From NCBI GenBank assembly GCA_035626515.1, contig DASPNM010000035.1, positions 266,427-330,426 of the forward strand: a DNA stretch of 64,000 nt. The letters are read 5' to 3'. This document shows, one piece after another, positions 42,602-51,579 of the stretch (position 1 is the stretch's first letter; every line of letters starts with the position of its first letter). The position numbers were made by a program, and so were the translations under genes. The notes beneath the pieces were generated by a model. That model was not told the DNA's origin. It saw only the letters and a program-made list of their open reading frames with translations, and searched no databases. The DNA is from DASPNM01 sp035626515. Its GTDB lineage: Bacteria; Bacteroidota; Bacteroidia; Chitinophagales; Chitinophagaceae.

Positions 42602-43576
42602 CTACACATTCCTAAATCTCCCCGAATACGGATCCGAAATGATCCCGCTGCGGATGAGTCGGATGATTTCGCGGATGCCGTCGGGGACGCGCTTGGTGAT
42701 TCGAAAACCCAGTTCGTCGCGGATCTTGTCGCAGTTCACGCGGTAATCGCGCGGATCTTCCGTCTTGTCGACATAAACCGCGCGTGCGCCGGGAATCTGC
42801 TTCTGGATCTCTTCCATCAGCATCCGCTTCGTATAATTTTCCGAAGTGTCTCCAACATTGAACACGTTCGCCTTTACCTTTTCCCTGGGTGCCTCAAGGG
42901 CGAGAACGACCGATCGCGCCAGGTCGTCCACGTGGCAGTAAGGGCGGTTGAATTGCGGACCCCAGATCTCCTGTTCCCCCGTCAGGCATACGTTGCGCGT
43001 GAACTCATTTACAGTAAGGTCGAAGCGGATGCGCGGCGAAAAGCCATACACCGTGGAAAAACGCAGTGCCGCGGCGCAGATCCGTGCTGACTTGCGCTCA
43101 TGCAGGAGGTAATTTTCAAATTCCACTTTCAGCTCCGCGTACAGCGAAACCGGCCGGAGCTCGGAGCTCTCATCCACATAGGAGTCGGGGTCGGCCATCT
43201 TTCCGTAATTGCTGCATGTGGATGCAAATACGAACCGGTCCACCCCAGCCTGTTCGGCTGCTTCGAAAAATTTTACCGAGGCGTCCCAGTTTACCTCGCG
43301 CGCTTCTTCCGGAAATTTCGAACACGCCGGGTCACCTACGATGGCCGCAAGGTGCGCAATGCCGTCAACTCCTTCGAGGGCCTGCTGCACCGCGACCGGG
43401 TCCCGCAGGTCGCTCTTGCGGAATTCAAAATTCGGATGCAGCATTACGTCATAAAGCGCTTCGCCGCCAAATTTGAGGGAATCAAGGGCACGGACGTAGT
43501 AGCCGTTTTGAAGCAGCAACCGCGTGAGCACGGAGCCAATGTAGCCGGCAGCACCGGTTACCAGGATCTTCTGCAT
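42602..43576 (-). CDS. NAD-dependent sugar epimerase/dehydratase
   Basis: Extended short-chain dehydrogenase of 324 residues. The NAD motif TGAAGYIGS is at the start, followed by AHLAAIVGDP, FASTCSNYG and the catalytic YAELK (Tyr-x3-Lys). The substrate is a nucleotide sugar; reaction type (epimerase, dehydratase or reductase) cannot be decided from the motifs. The Thr/Cys at STCSNYG instead of the usual STSSVYG is a family variant. It precedes the aminotransferase and follows a methyltransferase on the same strand. Confidence 0.88.
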   Translation of the reverse strand: MQKILVTGAAGYIGSVLTRLLLQNGYYVRALDSLKFGGEALYDVMLHPNFEFRKSDLRDPVAVQQALEGVDGIAHLAAIVGDPACSKFPEEAREVNWDASVKFFEAAEQAGVDRFVFASTCSNYGKMADPDSYVDESSELRPVSLYAELKVEFENYLLHERKSARICAAALRFSTVYGFSPRIRFDLTVNEFTRNVCLTGEQEIWGPQFNRPYCHVDDLARSVVLALEAPREKVKANVFNVGDTSENYTKRMLMEEIQKQIPGARAVYVDKTEDPRDYRVNCDKIRDELGFRITKRVPDGIREIIRLIRSGIISDPYSGRFRNV

Positions 43577-43605
43577 GGCACTGGGTTAAGGTGGATCAAA
43601 GTAAG

Positions 43606-44430
43606 TTATTTCTTCCGCAGCACGTAGGCTTCAATCGCCGCGTAACAACCCGACGGCGGCAGGAAGGAGAAGAATTTTACCAGCTCGGTATTCTTCATGT
43701 TCGGATCTCCTTTTGTCAGCAGAGGATGCAGCACGCGCGCCACAAAATAGTGGCTGCTCAAAAAGTTTCTCGGCACATCAAGAGGTTGGCCGCCGAGCTG
43801 CTGCGGGTCCACGATCTCGAATTGCTGCAGCACAAATGCTTCAAAGACCGGCCGCTCGAAATAATTATTGTGGTGAGGCATGGGTATGCTTTCCAGGCCC
43901 AGCTCGTTTCTTGCCTTGTTCAGATTCTCGTAGCCTTCGGTGAATGACTCGATGAACAGCAAATGTCCGCCTGGCTTCAGCACCCGGTGCATTTCGTTCA
44001 GCGCCTGCTGCTGCTCCTCCCAGCTGAGAAGATTAATAATGCAGCGTTCGGTGAAAAGAACGTCGAAGCTTGCGGAGTCGAAATGCAGGTTGCGGGCGTC
44101 GCCCTGCTCCAGGCGCACTCCCGAAAGGTTGCGGCTGCGGGCGATCTCCAGCAGATCTTCGCTGAAATCGATGCCCGTGAACAGGTATTCAGGAAATTCG
44201 GTAAGCAGGCGGCTGAGTGTGTAACCATTTCCACATCCTACTTCAAGCACCTTACCGGCAGCGGCCCGAATGGCAGGAAGCCGGAAGAAATTACGGATCA
44301 GGTCCAGCTCTTTCTGGCGCGTGATGGGATCCTCCATCGTGGAAAGCGCGGAATCCTTATGCTTCTGGGCCTGGGTTCTGTAATGTTCCCTGATAATCTC
44401 ATCGTTGGATAAAACTTCTTTCATAAACAC
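43606..44430 (-). CDS. Class I SAM-dependent methyltransferase
   Basis: Methyltransferase of 274 residues with motif I VLEVGCGNGYTLSRLL, the acidic strand end FTGIDFSEDLLE, and the motif LKPGGHLLFIES. It probably methylates a sugar or a lipid-linked glycan at O, N or C; the acceptor is not predictable. The first gene of a sub-unit in the locus: a terminator and a -7 box separate it from the acyltransferase gene. A second ATG lies two codons in. Confidence 0.9.
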   Translation of the reverse strand: MFMKEVLSNDEIIREHYRTQAQKHKDSALSTMEDPITRQKELDLIRNFFRLPAIRAAAGKVLEVGCGNGYTLSRLLTEFPEYLFTGIDFSEDLLEIARSRNLSGVRLEQGDARNLHFDSASFDVLFTERCIINLLSWEEQQQALNEMHRVLKPGGHLLFIESFTEGYENLNKARNELGLESIPMPHHNNYFERPVFEAFVLQQFEIVDPQQLGGQPLDVPRNFLSSHYFVARVLHPLLTKGDPNMKNTELVKFFSFLPPSGCYAAIEAYVLRKK

Positions 44431-44456
44431 CGGTTTGAGTCCTTTTGAATGGATTG

Positions 44457-44464
44457 CAAAAATA
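44457..44464 (-). promoter_or_regulatory. TAnnTTTG -7 box for methyltransferase unit
   Basis: TATTTTTG on the minus strand, 26 nt before the methyltransferase ATG and just past a terminator. It marks an internal transcription start of the polysaccharide locus. Confidence 0.45.
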
Positions 44465-44488
44465 GGAAGATGCAGCTTGCTGAAAACA

Positions 44489-44520
44489 GAAAAGCATCCC
44501 GTGAATAGCGGGGATGCTTT
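44489..44520 (-). terminator. Terminator after NeuD/PglD-type gene
   Basis: Perfect 10-bp stem AAAGCATCCC / GGGATGCTTT with a 10-nt loop, 23 nt after the acyltransferase stop. The U-tract on the minus strand is short (TTTT after the stem). It divides the locus into two transcription units. Confidence 0.75.
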
Positions 44521-44542
44521 CCAAGTTTAATGCCAGAATAAT

Positions 44543-45202
44543 TTATGCTGCAAGCAGGCGAGAGGCCGATTTGCGCGAAAGCGCACGCTGCGGATTTCCG
44601 ACCACGGTCACGTTATCCGGAATGTCTTTCACGATCACCGTGCCGGCCCCGATCATCACGTTCTCGCCGATCGTCACTCCCTGCCGCACTACGGCATTGG
44701 CCCCAACAAAGCTCCCCTTACCAACCCGAACGTTGCCGCAAAGGACCGCGCCTGGGGCTATGTGGGCAAAGTCGCCAATTAAACATTCATGATCAATGCT
44801 GCAGGAAGTGTTGCAAATGACGCCTGTTCCGATTTCAACCAGCGGGTTGATAGTGGCGTTCGCAGCCACCATGACCCCTTCCTGCAAATGCACCGACGAG
44901 GAAATCACTGCTGTGGGATGAATGGCGCTGATGGGCGCTCCCAGCTGGGCGCGCATTTCCTGGTAGACTTTTTCGCGAATCCGGTTGTCACCAATGCAGG
45001 GAAAATAATCGTACTCCCTGAGAAGCTCGATAGCTTCCTGCTCGGTGCCGAGGTACTGAAGGTGGTACGGGTTCCTGGCCTTTTCCGCCGAATCGCAATA
45101 TGCGGTTACCAGGCGACCAGCGCTCAGGAGGATATCCACGATCACAAAGGCATGACCGGAATAGCCAATAATGGCGACAGGCCTTTTCAATGTGGTTTTC
45201 AT
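44543..45202 (-). CDS. NeuD/PglD-type sugar O/N-acyltransferase
   Basis: Left-handed beta-helix acyltransferase of 219 residues. The N-terminal Rossmann-like region (VAIIGYSGHAFVIVDILL) and the hexapeptide repeats (GVMVAANATINPLVEIGTGV, GDFAHIAPGAVLCGNVRVGK, GSFVGANAVVRQGVTIGENV) fit the NeuD/PglD family, which acetylates amino sugars such as UDP-4-amino-bacillosamine or sialic acid. ATG 45202 was chosen because the 28 residues before it in frame do not resemble the family. Next upstream is a glycosyltransferase. Confidence 0.92.
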   Translation of the reverse strand: MKTTLKRPVAIIGYSGHAFVIVDILLSAGRLVTAYCDSAEKARNPYHLQYLGTEQEAIELLREYDYFPCIGDNRIREKVYQEMRAQLGAPISAIHPTAVISSSVHLQEGVMVAANATINPLVEIGTGVICNTSCSIDHECLIGDFAHIAPGAVLCGNVRVGKGSFVGANAVVRQGVTIGENVMIGAGTVIVKDIPDNVTVVGNPQRALSRKSASRLLAA

Positions 45203-45309
45203 TGGATTGGATTTCACGCCTAAAATAAAAGGCGGAAAGCGCAAGTCCAAGGAATTCCACACACCAAACCGCCGGATTGGGAACAAGTACTAGGTACAGA
45301 CTGGTAATT

Positions 45310-46482
45310 TTACGAGCGACTCCCTGTTTTTTCCAGCAATTGCCGGTAACGCACGAGGAGCTGTCGCTGGATCACCTTCTGGTCGAATTTCTCCCCGATC
45401 TTTTTTCGGAGGCTGGCGGCGTATGCCTGCAAGGCTGCGGGATTGCGGAGGGCTTCCTCCAGGCAAGCAAGCAATGCCTGTCCGTCGCGGGGTTCAAAAA
45501 GCAACCCGGTAACGCGGTGTTCGACCACGTCCACATTCCCCTCGATCCGTGAGCAGATCACGGGGCAAATCATCGCCCCCGCCTGGAGTAATACATTTGG
45601 AAAGCCTTCGCGGTAAGAAGGATGCACCAGCGCAGACGAAATGCTCATGAAGTATTCGACGTCGTCGCGCCAGCCTGTGAGAATAATCCCCGGATGGGTA
45701 TTGAGCAGTCGCTTCGATTCCTCGCTTACCGGGTCGAGCTCGTCTTCCCGGCTTCCAACCAATATCAGCCGTAACCGCGGATCGGATTCATACAAACGCA
45801 AAAAAGCCCAGAGCAATTCATCAATGCCTTTGTCCCTGACGATACGGCCGACGCAAAGAAGGTAAACAAGCGCATCATCGTAGTTCAGAGCTTTTTTTAT
45901 CTCGAGCAATTTCTGCTGATCTATGGTCGCCGGTGAAAACCGGTCCAGATTGATCCCGTTGCTCGACCCCCCCCCGATCACGTCGAGCTTTTCGCTCCTG
46001 ACCAGCCTTTGTTCCCGGATGTATTGAAGCAGCGAATAGCTGTTGGGCCAGACATGCGTCGCCTGTCGCGCGGTGAGCTTTTCCATGCGCATCAGTAGTT
46101 TTTTTTTCCAACCCGTGGCAGTCATGAAACGTAGGCCGGCGATGGTGTGAATGCGAATTTTCACTCCTGCGCAGCGGGCAGCGAGCATCGCCACCAGCCC
46201 GGCTTTCGGAGTGTGCGAATGCACGATATCCGGTTTTTCCTTTCGAAATAGCCGGTACATTCTCCACAATGAACGCAGATCCTGGAACGGGGTGATCTTC
46301 CTCGTCATCGGAACGACCACGTGCGGGCAGCCTTCCTGCTCGATCACCTCTCTTCTGCCGGTACCGTCGGCGCTGACCATCAGCACATCGAAGCCGTTTT
46401 CGCGCATGTAACGCATTTGCCCCGCCAGCAAATATTTCAGTGCGATGGGAACTGTCGTCACCCGGATCAGCTTGGGTTTCAT
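45310..46482 (-). CDS. Glycosyltransferase (GT4-like)
   Basis: GT-B-fold glycosyltransferase of 390 residues. The N-terminal domain has HSHTPKAGLVAMLAARCAGV and the C-terminal nucleotide-sugar domain has YLLCVGRIVRDKGIDELL and a GT1-like SALVHPSYREGFPNVLLQAG motif with the paired Glu. It would add one sugar of the repeat unit at the inner face of the cytoplasmic membrane; the sugar is unknown. It follows the formyltransferase by 22 nt. Confidence 0.92.
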   Translation of the reverse strand: MKPKLIRVTTVPIALKYLLAGQMRYMRENGFDVLMVSADGTGRREVIEQEGCPHVVVPMTRKITPFQDLRSLWRMYRLFRKEKPDIVHSHTPKAGLVAMLAARCAGVKIRIHTIAGLRFMTATGWKKKLLMRMEKLTARQATHVWPNSYSLLQYIREQRLVRSEKLDVIGGGSSNGINLDRFSPATIDQQKLLEIKKALNYDDALVYLLCVGRIVRDKGIDELLWAFLRLYESDPRLRLILVGSREDELDPVSEESKRLLNTHPGIILTGWRDDVEYFMSISSALVHPSYREGFPNVLLQAGAMICPVICSRIEGNVDVVEHRVTGLLFEPRDGQALLACLEEALRNPAALQAYAASLRKKIGEKFDQKVIQRQLLVRYRQLLEKTGSRS

Positions 46483-46504
46483 TTATCGGGTCTAAATTGA
46501 AAAT

Positions 46505-47278
46505 CTATTTCACGCCGCCGAAAATTCTTTTTCTCAGGTAAAACCAGAGAGTAGGGTGCGACCAGAGCCGCGACCTGCCACCGGGCACCGGAGGCTGAGG
46601 AATGGTTTCGCCGGCGAGCAAACGGGGTATGTATTCTTTCAGCAATTCAATGCCGGCTGCTATCTGCAGCAAAGGATACGTAACAAAATTGTCCCCGCGC
46701 CCGAATTGCACTTTTCGTTGCGCAATGATACGGCCGGTATCAATTCCTTTATCCACGTAATGAATTGTCGTGCCTGCGTGTTCCGGATCATTTTGTGCGA
46801 GGGCCCAGTAAGCACCATGAACCCCGCGGTAAAGCGGCGTGATGCCGACGTGCATGTTGACCACCGGGGCTCGAATGGCCGAAAGCAAACTTTCGGAAAG
46901 AATGCGGGTGCCCTTCACCAGCACCAGGTCGGGTTGCAGCGCGGCGATCCGTTCGATGCACGAAGCATCGTTGACCGTTGGGAAGATTTGGGTGCGGTCT
47001 CCCGGAATGGGCGTGGCATCCAAACTGTGAATCTTTTTTATTTCTGCAATCCGGTCACGACTTAAAAACCGCAGGGGCCGCACGACGAGCATTTCGAATC
47101 CAACCTGCCCCAGCACGCGCATCCAGCCAAGCCTGCGAATGCGGCGCCGCAATAGCTCCAGGCGGGACACCGGCTTTTCCAGGAAAACCGAATGGATCTT
47201 AAACAAGGGATGGATGGCGTTGTAGACCATGTCCTTCGCCGGGTCACCCTGCGACCCCAACAGCAAGATTCGGGACAT
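46505..47278 (-). CDS. Sugar N-formyltransferase-like protein
   Basis: Formyltransferase of 257 residues with the formyl-tetrahydrofolate fold and the family triad: Asn and His in VVNMHVGITPLYRGVHG, and Asp in VDKGIDTGRIIA. It lacks the C-terminal tRNA-binding domain of methionyl-tRNA formyltransferase, and its position in a glycan locus suggests it formylates an amino sugar (as WbkC or VioF). Substrate inferred. Its start overlaps the deacetylase gene by 35 nt. Confidence 0.87.
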   Translation of the reverse strand: MSRILLLGSQGDPAKDMVYNAIHPLFKIHSVFLEKPVSRLELLRRRIRRLGWMRVLGQVGFEMLVVRPLRFLSRDRIAEIKKIHSLDATPIPGDRTQIFPTVNDASCIERIAALQPDLVLVKGTRILSESLLSAIRAPVVNMHVGITPLYRGVHGAYWALAQNDPEHAGTTIHYVDKGIDTGRIIAQRKVQFGRGDNFVTYPLLQIAAGIELLKEYIPRLLAGETIPQPPVPGGRSRLWSHPTLWFYLRKRIFGGVK

Positions 47279-48284
47279 CTCTTGGCAGTAATTGAAAATA
47301 CCGGCCGGCTTCTTCCATGTTCAGGCTCACCATGCCGTGGCGGTTCGCGAGATAGCGATAATGACGTAGTATTTGTTCGAGCGTAGCAAGGTTCTTATCA
47401 GTGTGCTTGCCAAAGTTGTGCGGATGCCACCAGAGATGATAAAGGCCCCCTTTTTTCGCTGCCGCAGTCATTTGCCGGCGGATACGGCGCAGCTTCAGCG
47501 GTTCCAAAAGCTTCAGCTTTTCCGACCAGGGCCGGAGGAAAAGGCTTTGCGGAACGTTCACGGGGAAGGATTGTCCCTTCAAATCCGCCAGCGGATAAAT
47601 ATGATGACCCTTGTAATTGATGTAAGAATCCAGGAACCTCGTGATGCGACGCCTGCGGGTTTCTTTCAGCCGCGATACCGGGGCATACTCGATCACGGGC
47701 TGTGATCCGCGGTAATACCGGATACCCAGATCGGCGGCCACTTTTAGATACCGGTCATCGTACTGCATGCGCGGAAAAACAATGCTTTTCAGCTGAATTC
47801 CGTACTCGGCCGCCACTTCTTTCGCGGCCTTGAGATCGGCTCGGAAATGTTCGGGTGTTTGTCCCGTTTCCAGGGTGTAATAGTGGGAAAAAGTATGCGT
47901 CCCGATCTCCTGGTTCGGGTAGGATCTGATCTTTTCGACGATTGACGGAGCGAAATGAAAAGGATCTTCGGCTTCGTTCGCCCCCACTGTTTCCGCAAGC
48001 GCGTAATTCGAATAACCGGGAACATCATAATGCGGGCGCAGCTCGGGGGAAACATACCGGAACAGCTGATCACGGGAACGGCAGAAAAGCATGCCCACAG
48101 CGGCCCAGGTCACGTGGATCTCGTACTCACGAAACAGCTCAAGCATCCCATGAATCGCGCGGCGGGTATTTTCAAGGTTTTCGCGGTACTGCTCTACCGT
48201 AAGCCGGTCGCTCACTCCCCAGTGCAATTCAAAATCCAGTGAAATCGTAAAAATGCTTCCCGGCTCGGCCGTCATTTGCTTCAT
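47244..48284 (-). CDS. Polysaccharide deacetylase family protein
   Basis: Protein of 346 residues. The first catalytic Asp motif is SLDFELHWGV, and the His motif is GTHTFSHYY; a later DDRYLKVAADLGIRYYRG resembles family motif regions. It removes N- or O-acetyl groups from sugars. There is no signal peptide visible, so it may act in the cytoplasm on a precursor, or be exported otherwise. It follows the first AsnB-type gene (4-nt overlap) and precedes the formyltransferase. Confidence 0.88.
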   Translation of the reverse strand: MKQMTAEPGSIFTISLDFELHWGVSDRLTVEQYRENLENTRRAIHGMLELFREYEIHVTWAAVGMLFCRSRDQLFRYVSPELRPHYDVPGYSNYALAETVGANEAEDPFHFAPSIVEKIRSYPNQEIGTHTFSHYYTLETGQTPEHFRADLKAAKEVAAEYGIQLKSIVFPRMQYDDRYLKVAADLGIRYYRGSQPVIEYAPVSRLKETRRRRITRFLDSYINYKGHHIYPLADLKGQSFPVNVPQSLFLRPWSEKLKLLEPLKLRRIRRQMTAAAKKGGLYHLWWHPHNFGKHTDKNLATLEQILRHYRYLANRHGMVSLNMEEAGRYFQLLPRDVPNLAVGVAG

Positions 48285-50146
48285 GCTTTATTCATATAAG
48301 ATTTCCGGTACCAGACTTCCAGTACAAACAGTGTCCAGATCATTTTGGCGCGCTTTTCATCGCCTACGCTGATCTTCCGGTTCCAGAGTTTTTCCACGAA
48401 TCCCGGAACAACAAAATTGTTGCAAAACGCAGTCGCCGGCCGGATGTAGTCCGCTATCAGGCCGGCAAGCTCACCATCCACCCACTGGCTGAGCGGACTT
48501 TCAAAACCGCGCTTCGGCTGATGGATCAGCCCGGAGGGCAAATACCGTTGCGCCAGGCGTCGCAAGATATATTTCGTGGTGCCTTTCCGGATCTTATAAT
48601 GATCCGGCAGCGTCGGCGAATACTCGAGCAGCTCCTTGCAAAGAAGCGGGCTCCTTCCTTCGAGGGAGTGCGCCATCGTAGCGATATCCATCTTTACCAG
48701 AAGACTGCATCCAAGTATGTGATCAAAATCGAGGTTCATAATTTTTTTCAGCCCCGACATACCGGATTCGCTGATTCGCCGGAAATCCGGCAGGATGGGA
48801 TCGAGCACCTGCGGCGGCGCCGTCAGGTATTGCTCGTAACTCTCGAAGCTGTCCATCGTGGCCGAGAGATAAACGGGCAGGCCTGATTTTCTTGCAAGGT
48901 CAACAAGCCGGTGCATGTAATTGTACCTGCTCTGCTTTTCATTTGGTTTTGGAAACATGCGGTAGAGCAACGATGCCACAGCGCCCGTCGCCCCGCCCCC
49001 GCGAAAGAAATCATGCCGCGCAAAAGGCACGTAACGCCGGTAGCCGGCAAACAGCTCATCTCCCCCGTCGCCATTCAGGATCACTGTCAGATATTTTTTC
49101 GCAGCCCGGCTGACGTAATAGCTCGGGATCGCCGAGTTGTCGAAGAAAGGCTGGCCGTAGTTGGAAAGGATCGTTTCAATGTCGGACAGCAGGTTGTCGT
49201 AAGAGATGCTGATCTCGTGGTGATGCGTCTGATATCTTTCCGCTACCTGCCGGGCGAGCGGCGCCTCGTTGTATTTTCCCTCAAAGGCGATCGTAAATGT
49301 TTTCAATGCCGGATTGTAATGTCGCGCGATGGCGGTGATGATCCCGCTGTCAATCCCTCCACTCAAAAAGCAGCCCACCTCCAGGTCGGAGGCTTCCAGC
49401 CTTCGACGGATCGCCTGGTGCAGAAAATGATCGGTTTTTCCTGTTGCAGTATCAATATCATCCAGGGAGTTTTGCTTGTAAAACACATGAATATCGAACC
49501 AGCGCTGTACCCGCACTACGGGATCGTGCACCGGTACGGTGGCGAAATGCCCGGGCGGGAGCGCATAAACCTTTTCGTAAACGGTGTTCTGCCTGTAGAA
49601 ATAACCCATGCGCACGAACTGGTGCAGGTGCGTCTCATTGATCTGAAGGCCAAGTTGGTGGTGCAGGGCGTTCAATTCGCTGGAGAAAACGAATTTCTTT
49701 CCGTCAAAAAAATAATAGAGCGGCTTTTTGCCCGCGCGGTCGCGGGCCAGGAACAGTTCCTGCTTTCCGCGATCATAGATCGCCATCGCGAACATCCCGT
49801 CCAGCTCGCTTAAGAAAGCGGGCCCGATCTTGTGATAAAGCTGAAGAATAGTCTCCGTGTCTGAGTTGGTGCGGCACTGGAGTCTGAAACGATCGTTGAG
49901 CTCTTTGTAATTATATATCTCCCCGTTATAGATGATAGTATATCTCGGCTTATCGGTAGCGCCCGCCGGATCATAATACATGGGCTGGCGCCCGCAGGCA
50001 ATGTCGAGGATAGCCAAGCGGTGGTGATGGAAGGTGAGGCCGTTTTCCGAAAAGCTGGCCTGCTCATCCGGGCCGCGGTGCCAAAGATCGCGGGTGAGTT
50101 TCGGGATGTCGAGGGGTTGGTTGATTGAGCCGGCGATTCCACACAT
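48281..50146 (-). CDS. Asparagine synthase (glutamine-hydrolysing) type amidotransferase 1
   Basis: Class II glutamine amidotransferase of 621 residues. The nucleophile is Cys2 (MCGIAGSIN); the glutaminase domain spans about 1-200 and the synthetase domain about 230-610, with the ATP loop FLSGGIDSGIITA. Complete and intact in motifs. In glycan loci such enzymes may amidate uronic acids of the polysaccharide, or make asparagine; which applies here is not known. The fifth gene in order from the locus end. Two more copies lie upstream in the same locus. Confidence 0.93.
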   Translation of the reverse strand: MCGIAGSINQPLDIPKLTRDLWHRGPDEQASFSENGLTFHHHRLAILDIACGRQPMYYDPAGATDKPRYTIIYNGEIYNYKELNDRFRLQCRTNSDTETILQLYHKIGPAFLSELDGMFAMAIYDRGKQELFLARDRAGKKPLYYFFDGKKFVFSSELNALHHQLGLQINETHLHQFVRMGYFYRQNTVYEKVYALPPGHFATVPVHDPVVRVQRWFDIHVFYKQNSLDDIDTATGKTDHFLHQAIRRRLEASDLEVGCFLSGGIDSGIITAIARHYNPALKTFTIAFEGKYNEAPLARQVAERYQTHHHEISISYDNLLSDIETILSNYGQPFFDNSAIPSYYVSRAAKKYLTVILNGDGGDELFAGYRRYVPFARHDFFRGGGATGAVASLLYRMFPKPNEKQSRYNYMHRLVDLARKSGLPVYLSATMDSFESYEQYLTAPPQVLDPILPDFRRISESGMSGLKKIMNLDFDHILGCSLLVKMDIATMAHSLEGRSPLLCKELLEYSPTLPDHYKIRKGTTKYILRRLAQRYLPSGLIHQPKRGFESPLSQWVDGELAGLIADYIRPATAFCNNFVVPGFVEKLWNRKISVGDEKRAKMIWTLFVLEVWYRKSYMNKA

Positions 50147-50147
50147 A

Positions 50148-51563
50148 TCAGGTCAGTTGAGCTTTTCGCTGCATCCAAACAGGCAGGACGCGGTAACCAA
50201 GTATTTTTTTCAGCCACGCGGGGAACTGCACGCGGAACTGCTGGTGGAGCACCAGCAGCATGACCAGGTAGAATGGAAGCGCCGGAATCTTGTAGCGGGA
50301 TAGCGAGCCGAAATTAAGCGCGCTGCTTCCGACCGCGGCGGTGAAAACAATTGAAAAAATGAAACAAAACAGCAGCAAAGGCTGGCTGAAAATCTTTTTA
50401 AAAAACGGACCGACCCCGCGTTTCACGAAAAGATTCAGCGTGAGATAAAAGAAAAAGAGTGCCTCAAGCGCGGAGAGAAATGCCGTGACACCGTTGATCT
50501 CCCAGAGAAAAGGACGAAACAGCGCGGCCACAATTCCACTGAGAAGGAGGAGGACCGGACTTTCGGTTCGGATGGCAAAATACGATCCCTCCGTGCTCCG
50601 GCTAAAACTTTCGTAAAGGCTGCGGTTGTACTCGCTGGACTGTGCAATGTTGTCCAGCCGGAACTGCCTCAGACTTTCCTCTGATGTAACGTAATCCAGC
50701 AGCCGGTACGCGAGAAAAACACCAATAGCGAAAGTGAAAACTGCGAGGACCTGGCGCAGGGTTCGGACTTTCACCAGTTTGTTGATCTCCGTTACCAGCC
50801 AGATCAGGATCGCGGGAGCGATCGCCAGCAAAATATAGACTTTTGTAAAATACAAAAGATAGATTGAGAAAGCGGCCCAGAGAATAGACGTGAAGATTTT
50901 TTTGCGCTTCACGAATAGGTTCAGGATCGCATAGGTAAGGTATCCCACCGCGCCGAAACAAAGCGGGTCCTTCATGAGACCCGAGCTCCAGAGCGTGACG
51001 CTCGGCAGAAAAAGCGTGGCAAGGGCAATCTCACGGTAATATGCGGGGAAATAATGCTGGAAGAATTTGTACAACCGTATTGCGCCGCCAAGGGCGAAGA
51101 ACGCGAAGCACATCGAAACGCACAGATAGCTGTTTCCGAACAGCAGCGCAGGGATCAGCGCAAAACGCGGCCCCATGAAATTACCCGCGTCCTGCATGGC
51201 CTCGTAAACAGGATACCTGGAGTCGGTAAATGTGAAATAGCTGATCAGCGGGCCATCCGGCTCGAGCTTTTGAGTAAGAAGGATGCGCGGGAGATTGTCC
51301 GGGTTGTCGAGCACGGCCTTCGTCAGGTAGCGCGTCGCGTCGTAATACATCCACGTGTCTCCGCTCCTGTAATAGAATGAGCACATCAAAGTAAACAGCA
51401 GCGCGAAGAGCATCTTGAAATAGAATGCCTTCATGAAAAGCCGTCGCTGGGTGTCGTCGCGGTACTTCCGTACTATGAAAACCATGAGCATACAAAGCAT
51501 CCCGAAGCAAATCGGGGCTACAATGAAATCAACAGGTTTCAGAAGTATTTCAAGAAAGACCAT
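50148..51563 (-). CDS. Polytopic membrane protein, candidate polysaccharide polymerase
   Basis: Membrane protein of 471 residues with about ten to eleven hydrophobic helices. It lacks a named motif that I can assign, but the segment FLPSVTLWSSGLMKDPLCFG matches a pattern that I recall from uncharacterised membrane proteins in Bacteroidota glycan loci. Because it is the only large polytopic protein in view of the locus, it is the best candidate for the Wzy-like polymerase. It sits between acyltransferase-3 and AsnB genes. A flippase is not found in the window. Confidence 0.7.
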   Translation of the reverse strand: MVFLEILLKPVDFIVAPICFGMLCMLMVFIVRKYRDDTQRRLFMKAFYFKMLFALLFTLMCSFYYRSGDTWMYYDATRYLTKAVLDNPDNLPRILLTQKLEPDGPLISYFTFTDSRYPVYEAMQDAGNFMGPRFALIPALLFGNSYLCVSMCFAFFALGGAIRLYKFFQHYFPAYYREIALATLFLPSVTLWSSGLMKDPLCFGAVGYLTYAILNLFVKRKKIFTSILWAAFSIYLLYFTKVYILLAIAPAILIWLVTEINKLVKVRTLRQVLAVFTFAIGVFLAYRLLDYVTSEESLRQFRLDNIAQSSEYNRSLYESFSRSTEGSYFAIRTESPVLLLLSGIVAALFRPFLWEINGVTAFLSALEALFFFYLTLNLFVKRGVGPFFKKIFSQPLLLFCFIFSIVFTAAVGSSALNFGSLSRYKIPALPFYLVMLLVLHQQFRVQFPAWLKKILGYRVLPVWMQRKAQLT

Positions 51564-51579
51564 TGGTTCTTGTTTCCAT

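Noticed and set aside
45203..45286. 28-residue extension of the NeuD/PglD-type protein
   Set aside because: The extra residues do not match the family, and ATG 45202 gives the usual Rossmann start.
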